64,000 nt of DNA from an uncultured Bacteroidales bacterium (GCA_902782465.1 CACZNH010000005.1:124001-188000); one strand, 5' to 3'. Shown: positions 42,425-51,291, counted from the stretch's first letter. Notes: generated from the sequence alone by a model not told the origin. A program made the numbers and translations.

Positions 42425-43105
42425 ATGGCAAAAAGAAAAGACCAAGGTGCCCGCACAACCCTTGAAGAGGTGAATGAATCCCTCACCAGTGCGGCACAAC
42501 GCATTGAGGACAACAAGAAGTACATCAACTGGGCTCTCATCGCTATCGCAGTGATTGCCGTGCTCGCTATGGGCTACATCTACGGCATCCGCAACCCGAA
42601 CATGGAGAAGGCCAAGGACCAAATCGGCAAGGCTGACCTGGAGCTGATTCAGGGCCAGAATGATGAAGCATTGAAGGATTATGAGAAGGTAGCTGCCGAG
42701 TTCAGCAACAAGCCTGCCGAGCGTGCTCATCTGAACGCTGCCATCCTGCTGTACGAGAAAGGCGAATATGAGAAGGCTGTTAAGCACCTCGAGGACTATA
42801 GCCACGATGGTGACCTGGTAGGTCCCGCATCGCTCTCGCTGATGGGTGACTGCTATGTGAACCTGAAGAAGTATGACAAGGCTATGGCTGCCTACGACAA
42901 GGCTATCAGCATGACTACCGATAACGAAGCCTATGCTCCCGCTTTCATGATTAAGAAGGCTACCCTGCTGCATGAGCAGAAGAAGTATGCCGAGGAGGCC
43001 GAAATCTATGAGACCATCAAGTACAAGTACCCCATGTACATGCAGATGACCGGCTTCAACGCCGAGAAGTACCTGGAGCGTGCCAATGCCCTCGCAGGCA
43101 AGTGA
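42425..43105 (+). CDS. Membrane-anchored tetratricopeptide protein (YfgM-like)
   Basis: 226 residues. A cytoplasmic basic N-terminus, one membrane helix (about 39-58, WALIAIAVIAVLAMGYIYG), then TPR-like helical pairs (LIQGQNDEALKDYEKVAAEF, AILLYEKGEYEKAVKHLEDY, CYVNLKKYDKAMAAYDKAIS, LLHEQKKYAEEAEIYETIKY). The arrangement resembles YfgM/CpoB-type periplasmic adaptors that dock to Sec or envelope machines. Conserved in Bacteroidales; exact partner not known. A terminator separates it from pyrH. Confidence 0.85.
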   Translation: MAKRKDQGARTTLEEVNESLTSAAQRIEDNKKYINWALIAIAVIAVLAMGYIYGIRNPNMEKAKDQIGKADLELIQGQNDEALKDYEKVAAEFSNKPAERAHLNAAILLYEKGEYEKAVKHLEDYSHDGDLVGPASLSLMGDCYVNLKKYDKAMAAYDKAISMTTDNEAYAPAFMIKKATLLHEQKKYAEEAEIYETIKYKYPMYMQMTGFNAEKYLERANALAGK

Positions 43106-43141
43106 TTCTAGTGAGAAAAGGATAATGATTTTTCATAATGG

Positions 43142-43179
43142 AAGGCTGGACAAAACAATGGTTTTGAACCAGCCTTTTT
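43142..43179 (+). terminator. Terminator between the TPR gene and pyrH
   Basis: AAGGCTGG (43142-43149) with CCAGCCTT (43169-43176), continued inward by CAAAAC/GTTTTG, and a T-run. Confidence 0.9.
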
Positions 43180-43199
43180 CTTAGACAAATAATAAACCA

Positions 43200-43862
43200 A
43201 TGACACCGATTTATCATCGCATATTGCTCAAGCTCAGCGGCGAGTCGCTGGCAGCCGAGCAGGGCAGCGGCATTGACGCACAGCGCGTGGCCGACTATGC
43301 CACCCAAATCAAGGAAATCGTGGATGCCGGCGTACAGGTGGCCATCGTCGTGGGCGGCGGCAACATCTTCCGTGGCTTGAAGGGCGCCGCACAAGGCTTT
43401 GACCGCGTCAAGGGCGACCAGATGGGTATGCTTGCCACGGTCATCAACGCACTGGCACTGTCGTCGGCCCTTGAGGCCATCGGCCAACCCGCACAGGTAT
43501 TCACCGCCATCGGCATGTTCCCCATCGGTGAGCCTTACAGCAAGTGGCGCGCCATCGAGGCCATGCAGGCCGGCAAGGTAGCCATCTGCTCCTGCGGCAC
43601 GGGCAGCCCCTTCTTCACCACCGACACGGGCAGCACCCTGCGCGCCATCGAAGTCGAGGCCGACGTCATGCTCAAGGGTACCCGCGTGGACGGCATCTAC
43701 ACCGCCGACCCCGAGAAGGACCCCACCAAGGTCATGGACATGACCGCCACCGTGATGGCCCGCGACAACAAGCTGCCCATCCATGTCTTCAACATGGACG
43801 TGTACGGCAATCTGCTCAAGGTGATGTCCGGTGAAGCCATCGGCACCGTCGTCACCCTCTGA
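43200..43862 (+). CDS. pyrH: UMP kinase
   Basis: 220 residues, slightly shorter than usual (about 235). Amino-acid-kinase fold with RILLKLSGESL, VVGGGNIFRGL, the GDQMGMLATVINALAL segment, GTGSPFFTTDTGSTLRAIE and VDGIYTADPEKDPTK. It phosphorylates UMP to UDP as a hexamer, in pyrimidine nucleotide synthesis. It has a terminator on both sides. Confidence 0.94.
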   Translation: MTPIYHRILLKLSGESLAAEQGSGIDAQRVADYATQIKEIVDAGVQVAIVVGGGNIFRGLKGAAQGFDRVKGDQMGMLATVINALALSSALEAIGQPAQVFTAIGMFPIGEPYSKWRAIEAMQAGKVAICSCGTGSPFFTTDTGSTLRAIEVEADVMLKGTRVDGIYTADPEKDPTKVMDMTATVMARDNKLPIHVFNMDVYGNLLKVMSGEAIGTVVTL

Positions 43863-43919
43863 TTCCGCCATCAGACAACAGGGACAACCTGATTGACAAC
43901 ACTGACTACTCATTGAAAT

Positions 43920-43953
43920 AACAAGCGCAGCCGATAATCAGGTTGCGCTTGTT
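43920..43953 (+). terminator. Terminator of pyrH
   Basis: AACAAGCGCA (43920-43929) and TGCGCTTGTT (43944-43953) pair perfectly and extend inward by three more pairs; T-rich sequence follows. Confidence 0.88.
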
Positions 43954-44140
43954 TCCATTTTACTCTTATTATTCGTGGGAGTGAGTTGTTTGAGCTTTAA
44001 TCTCGTGGTTTTGGGGATTATGGGTGATTTTCCTGCGATTTTAACAGTTTAGGATTGTTAAAAAGTGTAACAATGTGGCGATTTGGGGCAAAATGGCCAT
44101 TTTTTGTGACTTTTTGCCCATTTATGTTGTGTGATAGCAG

Positions 44141-44148
44141 TAATTTTG
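44141..44148 (+). promoter_or_regulatory. -7 promoter box of the FadL-type gene
   Basis: TAATTTTG followed by C, 58 nt upstream of ATG 44207. The rest of the 340-nt gap after pyrH is AT-rich and shows a terminator but no gene. Confidence 0.65.
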
Positions 44149-44206
44149 CTGCCCTAAAGAAAAAAATCTCCACTTCAGGTTTGTTTTATATATAAATATG
44201 ATAGCA

Positions 44207-45673
44207 ATGAAAAGAATTACGACATTAGTGCTCTCTCTCGCAGCCGTTGGCCTGACCGCTTTTGCCGGTGGCCTGCTGCACAACACCAACCAGCATATCG
44301 CCTTCATGCGCATGATGGCTCGCGGTGCCAGCCACGAGATTGATGGCGTTTACACCAACCCTGCCGGCCTGGCATTCATGGACCACGAAGGCTGGACCCT
44401 GTCACTGAACATCCAGAGCGCTTCGCAGAGGCGCGACGTGCTCACCACGTTCGCCCTGTTCCCCGAGACTGACCACACCCGCCTGTACAAGGGCAAGGCC
44501 GAGGCTCCCGTCATCCCGTCGCTTTACGGTGCCTACAAGAAGGACCGCTGGACGTTCTCGGGCTTCTTTGGCTTCACCGGTGGAGGCGGCAAGTGCAACT
44601 TCGACAGTGGCCTGCCTGTGTTTGACGCAAGCATCATCGCTGGCATCTATGGCCAGACCGCAGCCTTGCGTCAGCAGCTGGCTTCCAACCCCGCGATTGC
44701 TCCCATCATGGCCGATCCCCGCTTTGCTGGTCTGCTGCCGCTGACGGCCGACAAGTATGACATCAACTCGGCAATGAAGGGCCGCCAGTACATCTACGGC
44801 CTGCAGCTGGGTGCCACCTACAAGATTCTCGACTGGCTGAGTGCCTATGCCGGTGGCCGCATGAACTACTTCAGCGGCAACTACCGCGGCTTTGTCAAGG
44901 TCATGCCCAAGCCCGAACTGGCTGCCACGGTACAGCAGGTTGCCCTCGCCGTTCCCGCTCTGGCTCCCGTGTTGGGACAGCTGATGAATGACAAGGGTGA
45001 AATGGCCAACATCGAGCTGGACTGCAACCAGACCGGTTGGGGCCTCACCCCCATCATCGGTGTGGACCTGGTGTGGAAAGGCTTCACGCTGGCTGCCAAG
45101 TATGAGTTCAAGACCAATCTCAACATCGAGAACGACACCAAGACCGCCACGGCCGAGCCCGCCGCCTTTGAGGCCGCGCTGAACGACTACAAGCATGGCG
45201 TGAACACCCCCAACGACCTGCCCGCAGTGCTCTATACCGCCCTGGGCTACGAAATCATCCCCGACAAGCTGCGTGCCACCGTCGAGTACCACTACTATGA
45301 CGACAAGCATGCCGAGATGGCCAAGGACAAGCAGAAAGCCCTGCGTCACGGTACCCATGAGGTGCTGGCCGGCGTGGAGTGGGACATCAACAAGACCTTC
45401 ACCGTGAGCGGCGGTTTCCAGAACACCGACTATGGCTTGAGCGACGCTTACCAGACCCACACCTCCTTCTCTTGCGACAGCTACAGCATCGGCTTTGGCG
45501 GTGCCGTCAACCTGAGCGAGAAGGTGAAACTGAACGTGGGTTACTTCTGGACCACCTACAAGGACTACAAGCGCAACGAGCCCGAGAACTACTTTGGCAC
45601 CACGCTGCCCGGTAGTGACACTTACAGCCGCACCAACAAGGTATTTGGTGCCGGCATCGACTTCAAGTTCTAA
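44207..45673 (+). CDS. OmpP1/FadL/TodX-family outer-membrane channel
   Basis: 488 residues from ATG 44207 (ATG 44198 is also in frame). Signal peptide MKRITTLVLSLAAVGLTAFA; the typical N-terminal hatch motif follows (MARGASHEIDGVYTNPAGLAFM, in part), then a 14-strand barrel with QTGWGLTPIIGVDLVWKGFT, LAAKYEFKTNL and the C-terminal SDTYSRTNKVFGAGIDFKF ending in Phe. FadL relatives let hydrophobic compounds such as fatty acids cross the outer membrane. Substrate unknown. Confidence 0.88.
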   Translation: MKRITTLVLSLAAVGLTAFAGGLLHNTNQHIAFMRMMARGASHEIDGVYTNPAGLAFMDHEGWTLSLNIQSASQRRDVLTTFALFPETDHTRLYKGKAEAPVIPSLYGAYKKDRWTFSGFFGFTGGGGKCNFDSGLPVFDASIIAGIYGQTAALRQQLASNPAIAPIMADPRFAGLLPLTADKYDINSAMKGRQYIYGLQLGATYKILDWLSAYAGGRMNYFSGNYRGFVKVMPKPELAATVQQVALAVPALAPVLGQLMNDKGEMANIELDCNQTGWGLTPIIGVDLVWKGFTLAAKYEFKTNLNIENDTKTATAEPAAFEAALNDYKHGVNTPNDLPAVLYTALGYEIIPDKLRATVEYHYYDDKHAEMAKDKQKALRHGTHEVLAGVEWDINKTFTVSGGFQNTDYGLSDAYQTHTSFSCDSYSIGFGGAVNLSEKVKLNVGYFWTTYKDYKRNEPENYFGTTLPGSDTYSRTNKVFGAGIDFKF

Positions 45674-45714
45674 AGGTAGAATATTTTCATCATACAGAAT
45701 CTATTCCTATGGCA

Positions 45715-45748
45715 CGCCGCCGCCCGAATGTAATTCTGGGCGGCGGCG
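45715..45748 (+). terminator. GC-rich hairpin after the FadL-type gene
   Basis: CGCCGCCGCCC (45715-45725) and GGGCGGCGGCG (45738-45748) are exact complements. No T-run follows. Confidence 0.65.
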
Positions 45749-45822
45749 TTGCTTATAGCATTAAACCTGCTCGAGATGAATATATCTTCTGTTTTCAACA
45801 AGTTACTTCCATACAACATGTA

Positions 45823-45898
45823 GAGACGCAAAATCTTGCGTCTCCCATTGTAAGAAGTCACCAGTTTGTCTCACTTGAGACGCAAAATCTTGCGTCTC
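45823..45898. repeat. Pair of 22-bp REP-like palindromes
   Basis: The same palindrome, GAGACGCAAAAT followed by CTTGCGTCTC, occurs at 45823-45844 and 45877-45898, 54 nt apart in the same orientation. The arms are GAGACGCAA/TTGCGTCTC. No associated REP transposase gene is in the window. Confidence 0.9.
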
Positions 45899-45924
45899 TA
45901 CAGGCCGCCCTCTTGTTCCCCAAA

Positions 45925-45964
45925 GCCTAATGCCTAGAGCCTAGAGCCTAGAGCCTATAACCTA
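45925..45964. repeat. CCTAGAG heptad array without core
   Basis: CCTAATG, CCTAGAG, CCTAGAG, CCTAGAG, CCTATAA, CCTACC: a 7-nt tandem repeat. The minus-strand gene that ends here takes its stop codon (TAG, 45962-45964) from it. Confidence 0.85.
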
Positions 45965-46504
45965 CCTCATCAGATTGCTCATCATCGTGTTCCAGTCCTG
46001 GGCGTCGGCGATGCTCCTGAGCATTCCGCCGTGAGGGGGGAAGGCCAGGCTGTCGTTGAGGGTGTAGGTCACTTGGGGCAGCTTCACGTACAGGCTGAGC
46101 GTGTTCAGCGTCTCACCCGTCTTGTACTGTTCGCCCAGCTGCTTGAAGTCATCAGCATTGATATAGTACAGGCGGTCACCCTTGTTACACAGGTAGATGC
46201 GACTGAAGTCACGTTCGCCCAGCTGCTGGGCGCACTGCAGCAGGCAGCGCGTCACGTCAAAGCGGTCAAAGCTGCGTTCATCGGGCTCGCCCACATTGAA
46301 GGACAGCTCCTTCATGGGATTATACCAGGGCTTCACTACCTCGATGTTGATGCCATTGTTGGCCGGGTCCAAGTTCTTGAGTTCAACGCGCGAAATGACA
46401 GTCCTACCCCCCTTCACAAAGTCCACCGACAGGAAGGCATGAACCGCCACCAGAGCCAGCACGGCTATTATAGCGAGCAACAAAAATTTGTCTTTCCTTG
46501 TCAT
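45962..46504 (-). CDS. Small membrane-anchored protein, unknown
   Basis: 180 residues. One N-terminal helix (about 6-24, FLLLAIIAVLALVAVHAFL), then a soluble domain with VELKNLDPANNGINIEVVKP and GERDFSRIYLCNKGDRLYYI and no motif I recognise. It starts 4 nt inside the end of the S66 peptidase gene (ATGA overlap), so both are translated together; it may assist cell-wall peptide recycling, but that rests on context only. Its stop codon lies in a heptad array. Confidence 0.65.
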   Translation of the reverse strand: MTRKDKFLLLAIIAVLALVAVHAFLSVDFVKGGRTVISRVELKNLDPANNGINIEVVKPWYNPMKELSFNVGEPDERSFDRFDVTRCLLQCAQQLGERDFSRIYLCNKGDRLYYINADDFKQLGEQYKTGETLNTLSLYVKLPQVTYTLNDSLAFPPHGGMLRSIADAQDWNTMMSNLMR

Positions 46505-47544
46505 CTATTCTCAAATTGCAAGGTCACACCATCAGGAGTAACATTCAGTGTCGCGGGACAACCCTCGATGAGGGGATAATTCCAATTCTCGTCGTGGCTG
46601 GCGGGGAAGTCGTAGCACACGGGGATATCGTACCCGTTCAACGTCTCGGCGAGCATCTCGTTCATGTCGGCGTAGCCGTCACGCGGCTCATACTCGGTGA
46701 AACGGCCCACGATGATGCCCTTGACGCGGTCAAGCACACCCTTAAGGCGCAACTGCTGCAACATGCTGTTGACACGCGGCATGCTCTCGCTCACGTCCTC
46801 AAAGAACAGGATGATGTCCTTGCCACGCACGTTGTCGCGGTCCAGGAAATCCCACTCACGGCTACCGCCGATGTTGGTAAATACCGCCATGTTGCCGCCG
46901 ATGACCATGCCCTTAGCTGTACCCACCTTGTTCAACGGATGGGCGGGAACGCTGTAACGGGGCAGTTTGCCCATCAGCACGTCGCGCAGCATCAGGTTGA
47001 TGCTGTCATTAGCGCCTCGCTCGCCCAGGGCTCCACCCATGTTGGCATGCAGGCTCATCACACCGCTGCACACCATCGCACTGTGCAGTGCAGTGATGTC
47101 GCTGTAGCCCACGATCCACTTGGGGTGGCGCCTGAAGTCCTCGCGTGTCATCGGGTCGAGCAACATCGCCGAGCCGTAGCCACCGCGGGTACATACAATC
47201 GCCTTGATGTCAGGGTCATTGAGCGCCCACAGCAGGTCGGAGCAGCGCTCACGAATGGTTCCGGCATACATGTGATGCTTGGTGAGCACATGCTGCCCCA
47301 TGACAGGCTCAAAGCCCCAGGCGCGCAGTGTGGCAGCAGCCTTTTCGGGGTTCTGGTCACCGGGTGTGCTGGCGGGCGAAATGATAGCGATTTTGTCACC
47401 AGGCTTAAGCGCCTCGGGCATCCTGAGGGCTACAGGCTTGTGCGGACGGGGCGTCTTGGTGCGACGGGGCGCCCTGTCGCTTGCCATGACGGTTGCTGAT
47501 GCGAGTAATGCGATTGTTGCAATAAGAATAATCCGTTTCATCAT
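46501..47544 (-). CDS. S66-family LD-carboxypeptidase
   Basis: 347 residues from ATG 47544 (ATG 47541 equivalent; the frame reaches 47562). Signal peptide MKRIILIATIALLASATVMA. S66 motifs: GDKIAIISPAS near the start, the nucleophile region VCTRGGYGSAMLLD, GYSDITALHSAM, and the C-terminal GRFTEYEPRDG and CYDFPASHDENWNYPLIEG with catalytic Glu and His. It trims the terminal D-Ala from murein tetrapeptides (L-Lys/DAP-D-Ala bond). The signal peptide suggests a periplasmic enzyme. In the same block as a hexosaminidase, which fits peptidoglycan turnover. Confidence 0.9.
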   Translation of the reverse strand: MMKRIILIATIALLASATVMASDRAPRRTKTPRPHKPVALRMPEALKPGDKIAIISPASTPGDQNPEKAAATLRAWGFEPVMGQHVLTKHHMYAGTIRERCSDLLWALNDPDIKAIVCTRGGYGSAMLLDPMTREDFRRHPKWIVGYSDITALHSAMVCSGVMSLHANMGGALGERGANDSINLMLRDVLMGKLPRYSVPAHPLNKVGTAKGMVIGGNMAVFTNIGGSREWDFLDRDNVRGKDIILFFEDVSESMPRVNSMLQQLRLKGVLDRVKGIIVGRFTEYEPRDGYADMNEMLAETLNGYDIPVCYDFPASHDENWNYPLIEGCPATLNVTPDGVTLQFENR

Positions 47545-47608
47545 CGTTGTTTCTTGTTTCACTAAATTTTCCAGATGATCTGGAATATCTAGACTGTTTT
47601 TCTAATTC

Positions 47609-48736
47609 TTAATCTGTTACTAGTTGTACCGAGATTCCTAACATCCAGATTCTCTCATACGATTCTTGCAGGCGCTCCCAGGGGATGCGTCCCTCTTTCA
47701 CCGAGTTGACAATCATGTCCACGAGTTTGAAGGGGCGGTCAGCCTCAAAGCCTGTGCTGATGTTGTTGCCCACGCAGATGAGGTCTGCCCCCGCGTTGAT
47801 GGCGAGTTCCAGCGCCGTCGGGATGCTGTAGTTGTTGCGGATGGCCTGCATATACAGGTCATCGGTAACAATCACGCCGTCATAGCCCATCTCGACGCGC
47901 AGCAGGTCGGTGAGGGTCTTCTTGGACAGCGTGGCAGGATACTCGTCATCGATATTGCGATTGAACAAGTGGGCGGTCATGATGAGGTCGGCCTTGCCCT
48001 CGTCGATAAGCATTTTGAACGGCTCCAATTCCTTGGCGGTCCAGCCGTTGGTCACATCCACAAAGCCGTAGTGTGAGTCATCGATAGCGTTGCCGTGACC
48101 CGGAAAGTGCTTGAGGGTACACACTACGCTCTGGCCGTGGCACTCGTCAATGAACCAGCTGGCATGGCGGGCGATAACCTGCGGGTCGGTAGAGTAGCAG
48201 CGGTTATAGTGGCCCACGGCGGCGCAGTCATGGTTCAGCACATCGACCACGGGCGCCAGGTTGACGTTCACGCCACATTCACGCATCTCACGCGCCAGCC
48301 GTGCGGCATAGTAGCGCGTGGTGTCCTCGTTATCGACTGTTCCCAGGTATTCGGCAGTGACCGTGGGCAGGAAGCCGTATTGCGGCTTGAGGCGGGCCAC
48401 CTTGCCGCCTTCCTGGTCGGTGGCGATGAGCAGGGGATAGTCGGCCCAGGCCTGCAGTTGTGACGTCATGCGCATGAGGCGCTCCTTGCTGGTGATATTG
48501 CGCGAGCCCAACGTGGCATCACCCGTCACGTCGATATCAAACAGCACGATGGCGCCCACATGCAGGTCACGCACATAACGTGCCGCGTCACAATCCTCGG
48601 TGACGCTGTCGCCCTTGAAGCCCACCATGAGCATGCCCGCGGCATAGCGTCGCAGCACCGAGTCAGGCGGCAGTTGCGCAAAAAGGCTATTGGCTGCCAG
48701 CAGCACAATAGCCAAGGTCAACAATATCCTCTTCAT
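47609..48736 (-). CDS. Glycoside hydrolase family 3 beta-N-acetylhexosaminidase
   Basis: 375 residues, single TIM-barrel domain of NagZ size. Signal peptide MKRILLTLAIVLLAANSLFA. The NagZ-type motif KHFPGHGNAIDDSHYG with its Asp-His dyad and the nucleophile Asp in GVIVTDDLYMQAI are present, as are TDQEGGKVARL and YPATLSKKTL. NagZ removes N-acetylglucosamine from muropeptides. Between it and the next gene upstream is a long AT-rich hairpin (48760-48833). Confidence 0.88.
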   Translation of the reverse strand: MKRILLTLAIVLLAANSLFAQLPPDSVLRRYAAGMLMVGFKGDSVTEDCDAARYVRDLHVGAIVLFDIDVTGDATLGSRNITSKERLMRMTSQLQAWADYPLLIATDQEGGKVARLKPQYGFLPTVTAEYLGTVDNEDTTRYYAARLAREMRECGVNVNLAPVVDVLNHDCAAVGHYNRCYSTDPQVIARHASWFIDECHGQSVVCTLKHFPGHGNAIDDSHYGFVDVTNGWTAKELEPFKMLIDEGKADLIMTAHLFNRNIDDEYPATLSKKTLTDLLRVEMGYDGVIVTDDLYMQAIRNNYSIPTALELAINAGADLICVGNNISTGFEADRPFKLVDMIVNSVKEGRIPWERLQESYERIWMLGISVQLVTD

Positions 48737-48759
48737 TTATCGTCACATCAATTAAAAAG

Positions 48760-48833
48760 AAGACAATAAATACAATAAAAACAATTTTGGACTGAAAAAG
48801 GGAATGAATTGTATTTATTGTACTTATTGTTTT
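48760..48833. repeat. 27-bp AT-rich inverted repeat with internal tandem units
   Basis: The arms (48760-48786 and 48807-48833) match at 24 of 27 positions and each is built from near-repeats ACAATAAAT, ACAATAAAA, ACAATT. It sits between two minus-strand genes, resembling the heptad arrays in plan but not in sequence, and may end the beta-flower transcript. Confidence 0.75.
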
Positions 48834-48846
48834 CCTATTCTAGTCT

Positions 48847-49278
48847 TTACTTCTCGAAGAAGCGGAAGAAATAGTAGCAGGCAATCCAGTCGACCCTGAC
48901 GCCACGGGCAAAGCCGATGGTCTTCTTCTCGGCGTCGGTAACCTTGCCGTCGCTGATGCTGATGTAGCCCAGCACGTTGCTCTCGCCGTCATGGACGGTG
49001 CCATCGGTGCTGATGTAACCGATGCGCTTGCCTTCCATATCAAAAATTTCGAGGTCCTTGATGACTCCCACAGCCGTTCCCTTGACGTTGAGCACTGTGC
49101 CGTCGGCGTCAAATGAGCCTGCCGAGCGGCCCGTGCCGTCACGCACGACGCCATTGCCGTTGATGCGACCGATGCTGTTGAAGTCGGCATCGCGCAGCAC
49201 CTGTGCGCTAGCCTGTGTTCCCATGATGCCGGCCAGCGCCAGCACAAGAACTGTCATGTATAGTTTAATCCTTTTCAT
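48847..49278 (-). CDS. 5-fold beta-flower protein
   Basis: 143 residues from ATG 49278. Signal peptide ending near ASAQ. The mature part is a row of short beta repeats of the pattern IGRINGNGVVRDGTG, AGSFDADGTVLNVKG, IGYISTDGTVHDGES, LGYISISDGKVTD, IGFARGVRVDWIACYYFFRFF, as in the five-bladed beta-flower proteins of Bacteroidales. Secreted or periplasmic; function unknown. Own -7 box. Confidence 0.85.
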   Translation of the reverse strand: MKRIKLYMTVLVLALAGIMGTQASAQVLRDADFNSIGRINGNGVVRDGTGRSAGSFDADGTVLNVKGTAVGVIKDLEIFDMEGKRIGYISTDGTVHDGESNVLGYISISDGKVTDAEKKTIGFARGVRVDWIACYYFFRFFEK

Positions 49279-49336
49279 AGTCGTTTCCTCCTTCATCTGT
49301 TTTGAACAATGTATCCGTTAGACTGATAACAAGCCA

Positions 49337-49344
49337 CAAAGTTA
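49337..49344 (-). promoter_or_regulatory. -7 promoter box of the beta-flower gene
   Basis: CAAAGTTA on the plus strand, TAACTTTG on the minus strand, 58 nt upstream of the ATG. Confidence 0.6.
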
Positions 49345-49455
49345 AAAAGTTTTTTGCAAAAAACAAAATTTCACTCCTCTCCTCCACTGTAATCAAGGAG
49401 GGTGGGCCGTTACTCCGGCTCACCCTCCCACATGATAGTTCTGTTAGACAACTAA

Positions 49456-50952
49456 TTAATTATTCCACTCACCATTCAGGAGGTAGTCAATTAATACTGT
49501 GATGTCATTAATGTCAACAATGCCACTCTCGTCACAGTCTGCTGCATTCAGATTGACAACGGAAACATTGCCATTCAGGATGTAATCAATCAATGACGTG
49601 ACATCAGAGATCGTCACATTGCCGTCTCTGTCCACATCACCACGCACGAAGGCAGGTACATCCTCGCCAGCCAGGGTCACGATAATCTCGGTGAAACGGA
49701 CCTGCCTGTTGATTTTGAAGGCAACAAACTGGCTCATGCCTTCCCATACGCCGTCATTGCCACCGGTGGTCCAGGTGCCCTCGTTACCCTCAGCCAGCGA
49801 CAGGTTGCTTGCGGTGTAGCCGCTCAAGCCCTTGAACTCAATCCTGATGATGGGCTGGCCAGTCGAGGTGAAGTTCAATGCGGTGCTGTCGCTGTTATAC
49901 ATGCGATAGTGGTCCTCGTAGACAGTACCGTCGCCAACATACATGGTCACGGGCTCCTTCACAATGGTGTAGGAGTGGCGGTTAACGTCACCATTACCCT
50001 TATCAACGGTAGCGTCAAAAGTCACGTCAACAGTAGTGTCAGGCAGCTTGGTATAGGTTGCAATGGCAGTCTCGCTCTCAACGTCACCCACAACGGCCTT
50101 GGCCCAGATGGTGATATCTTCGGTAACGGGGATGGCATCTACATACACGCTCCACAGCTCATTGTCAAGGCTGTAGTAAATCGTGGCGCCAGGGGTTGCG
50201 CAGGTCAGGGTCACATCGAGGCGGTCCCTGAAGTAGCACGATGCAGGGGTGAACTCGGGAGCATCGACGGTCAACTCTACCTTGGTAAAGGTCACGGTCA
50301 CATAGTCACTTATCTCCTCGCCCTTAACCGAGTAGGCAGTCAGCGTGGTGGTCTCGGTGACGTAGATGGGGCCATTGTAGAAGTTGTGCATGCCCTGGTC
50401 TTCCTCGGTACCGTAGAACCAGAAAATCTGGGCGTTCTCGGTAGCACAGGTCAGCGTAACGGCCAGGCTGCCAGTGAATTCGCCACCATCGGGATGGAAG
50501 ACGGGAGCTACCAGCTCCTCGACGGTCTCTTCGGCAATGGTGAAGACAATCTGGGTGCAACGCACCTGCGAGGCGGTATTCAGCTGGAAGGTAGCGGCAT
50601 CGCCCTGCCACTTGCCCACCTTGCTGCCCGACTGGGTGGTGTAGCCTTCGCCGTAGAACTGGTTGGGGCCATAAGCGTCGTTATAGGTGCCGACGCAGGT
50701 AAATTCCACCTTCTTGATGTTACCAACGGTAGAGGTGAACGTGGCAGTGCTACCGGCAGCAAAACGGTACTGTGCAGCATTGAAAGCTGCCGTCGTGCAG
50801 CTGACGGTAATGCCATCCTTCGTCATCTGGTCAGCCTTATTGGCACTGGAGTTCGAGCCAACGGTCTCACCAGGAATAAAGGTTACAGTGAAGTCTGCCC
50901 ATGCCGACAAAGCCAGCATTGAGACAAAGAGGAGAGAAAACAATTTCTTCAT
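49456..50952 (-). CDS. Secreted CHB_HEX_C protein with dockerin-type C-terminus
   Basis: 498 residues with signal peptide MKKLFSLLFVSMLALSAWA. Two beta-rich regions (about 25-130 and 310-420) resemble each other (TVEF and TRQVRFTEI endings), flanking two CHB_HEX_C-type sandwich domains (about 140-220 and 225-300, VTLTCATENAQIFW and VTLTCATPGATIYYSLD). The C-terminus has two calcium-binding dockerin-like loops (GDVDRDGNVTISDVTSLIDY and DCDESGIVDINDITVLIDYL). In this phylum such tails are common on secreted proteins without a known cohesin partner. Role unknown; probably surface or exported binding protein. Confidence 0.85.
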   Translation of the reverse strand: MKKLFSLLFVSMLALSAWADFTVTFIPGETVGSNSSANKADQMTKDGITVSCTTAAFNAAQYRFAAGSTATFTSTVGNIKKVEFTCVGTYNDAYGPNQFYGEGYTTQSGSKVGKWQGDAATFQLNTASQVRCTQIVFTIAEETVEELVAPVFHPDGGEFTGSLAVTLTCATENAQIFWFYGTEEDQGMHNFYNGPIYVTETTTLTAYSVKGEEISDYVTVTFTKVELTVDAPEFTPASCYFRDRLDVTLTCATPGATIYYSLDNELWSVYVDAIPVTEDITIWAKAVVGDVESETAIATYTKLPDTTVDVTFDATVDKGNGDVNRHSYTIVKEPVTMYVGDGTVYEDHYRMYNSDSTALNFTSTGQPIIRIEFKGLSGYTASNLSLAEGNEGTWTTGGNDGVWEGMSQFVAFKINRQVRFTEIIVTLAGEDVPAFVRGDVDRDGNVTISDVTSLIDYILNGNVSVVNLNAADCDESGIVDINDITVLIDYLLNGEWNN

Positions 50953-51045
50953 AAAGCTGAATGAATTAAAGAGTTAAATATGTGAATAACAATACTTTCA
51001 TCTTGGGCTAAACTTACAAGCTTGTATATCCAATCTTTTTCACCG

Positions 51046-51053
51046 CAAAATTA
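51046..51053 (-). promoter_or_regulatory. -7 promoter box of the dockerin-tail gene
   Basis: CAAAATTA on the plus strand (TAATTTTG on the minus), 93 nt upstream of the start codon. Confidence 0.6.
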
Positions 51054-51119
51054 CAAAAAATCCATAAATTTAACTACGAATCCCGCAAATTTATCGAAAA
51101 TGTCGTCCGCCACCATGAA

Positions 51120-51184
51120 CTGTCGGCGGATTATGGGTATTAGCACCTAAGCGAATCCCATTAATCCGTATAATCCGCCGACAG
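51120..51184. repeat. 15-bp inverted repeat in a 410-nt gene-free stretch
   Basis: CTGTCGGCGGATTAT (51120-51134) and its exact complement (51170-51184), with further pairing (GGGTATTAG/CTAA...CCCAT) in the loop. A short GCAGATGCC-ACTAGAAACT fragment like the heptad arrays follows at 51198-51217. No gene is seen in 50953-51363. Confidence 0.8.
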
Positions 51185-51291
51185 AAAAGAAACGAGGGCA
51201 GATGCCGACTAGAAACTGTTAATATTGGGGTGTTGTGGTTAAATTTGGTCAAATTCGGGGAAAACGGCACCTTATTTTAAAAGATTATGAG

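Noticed and set aside
45823-45964. Possible CRISPR array
   Set aside because: The repeats are palindromes or 7-nt units without regular 30-40 nt spacers, and no cas gene is near.
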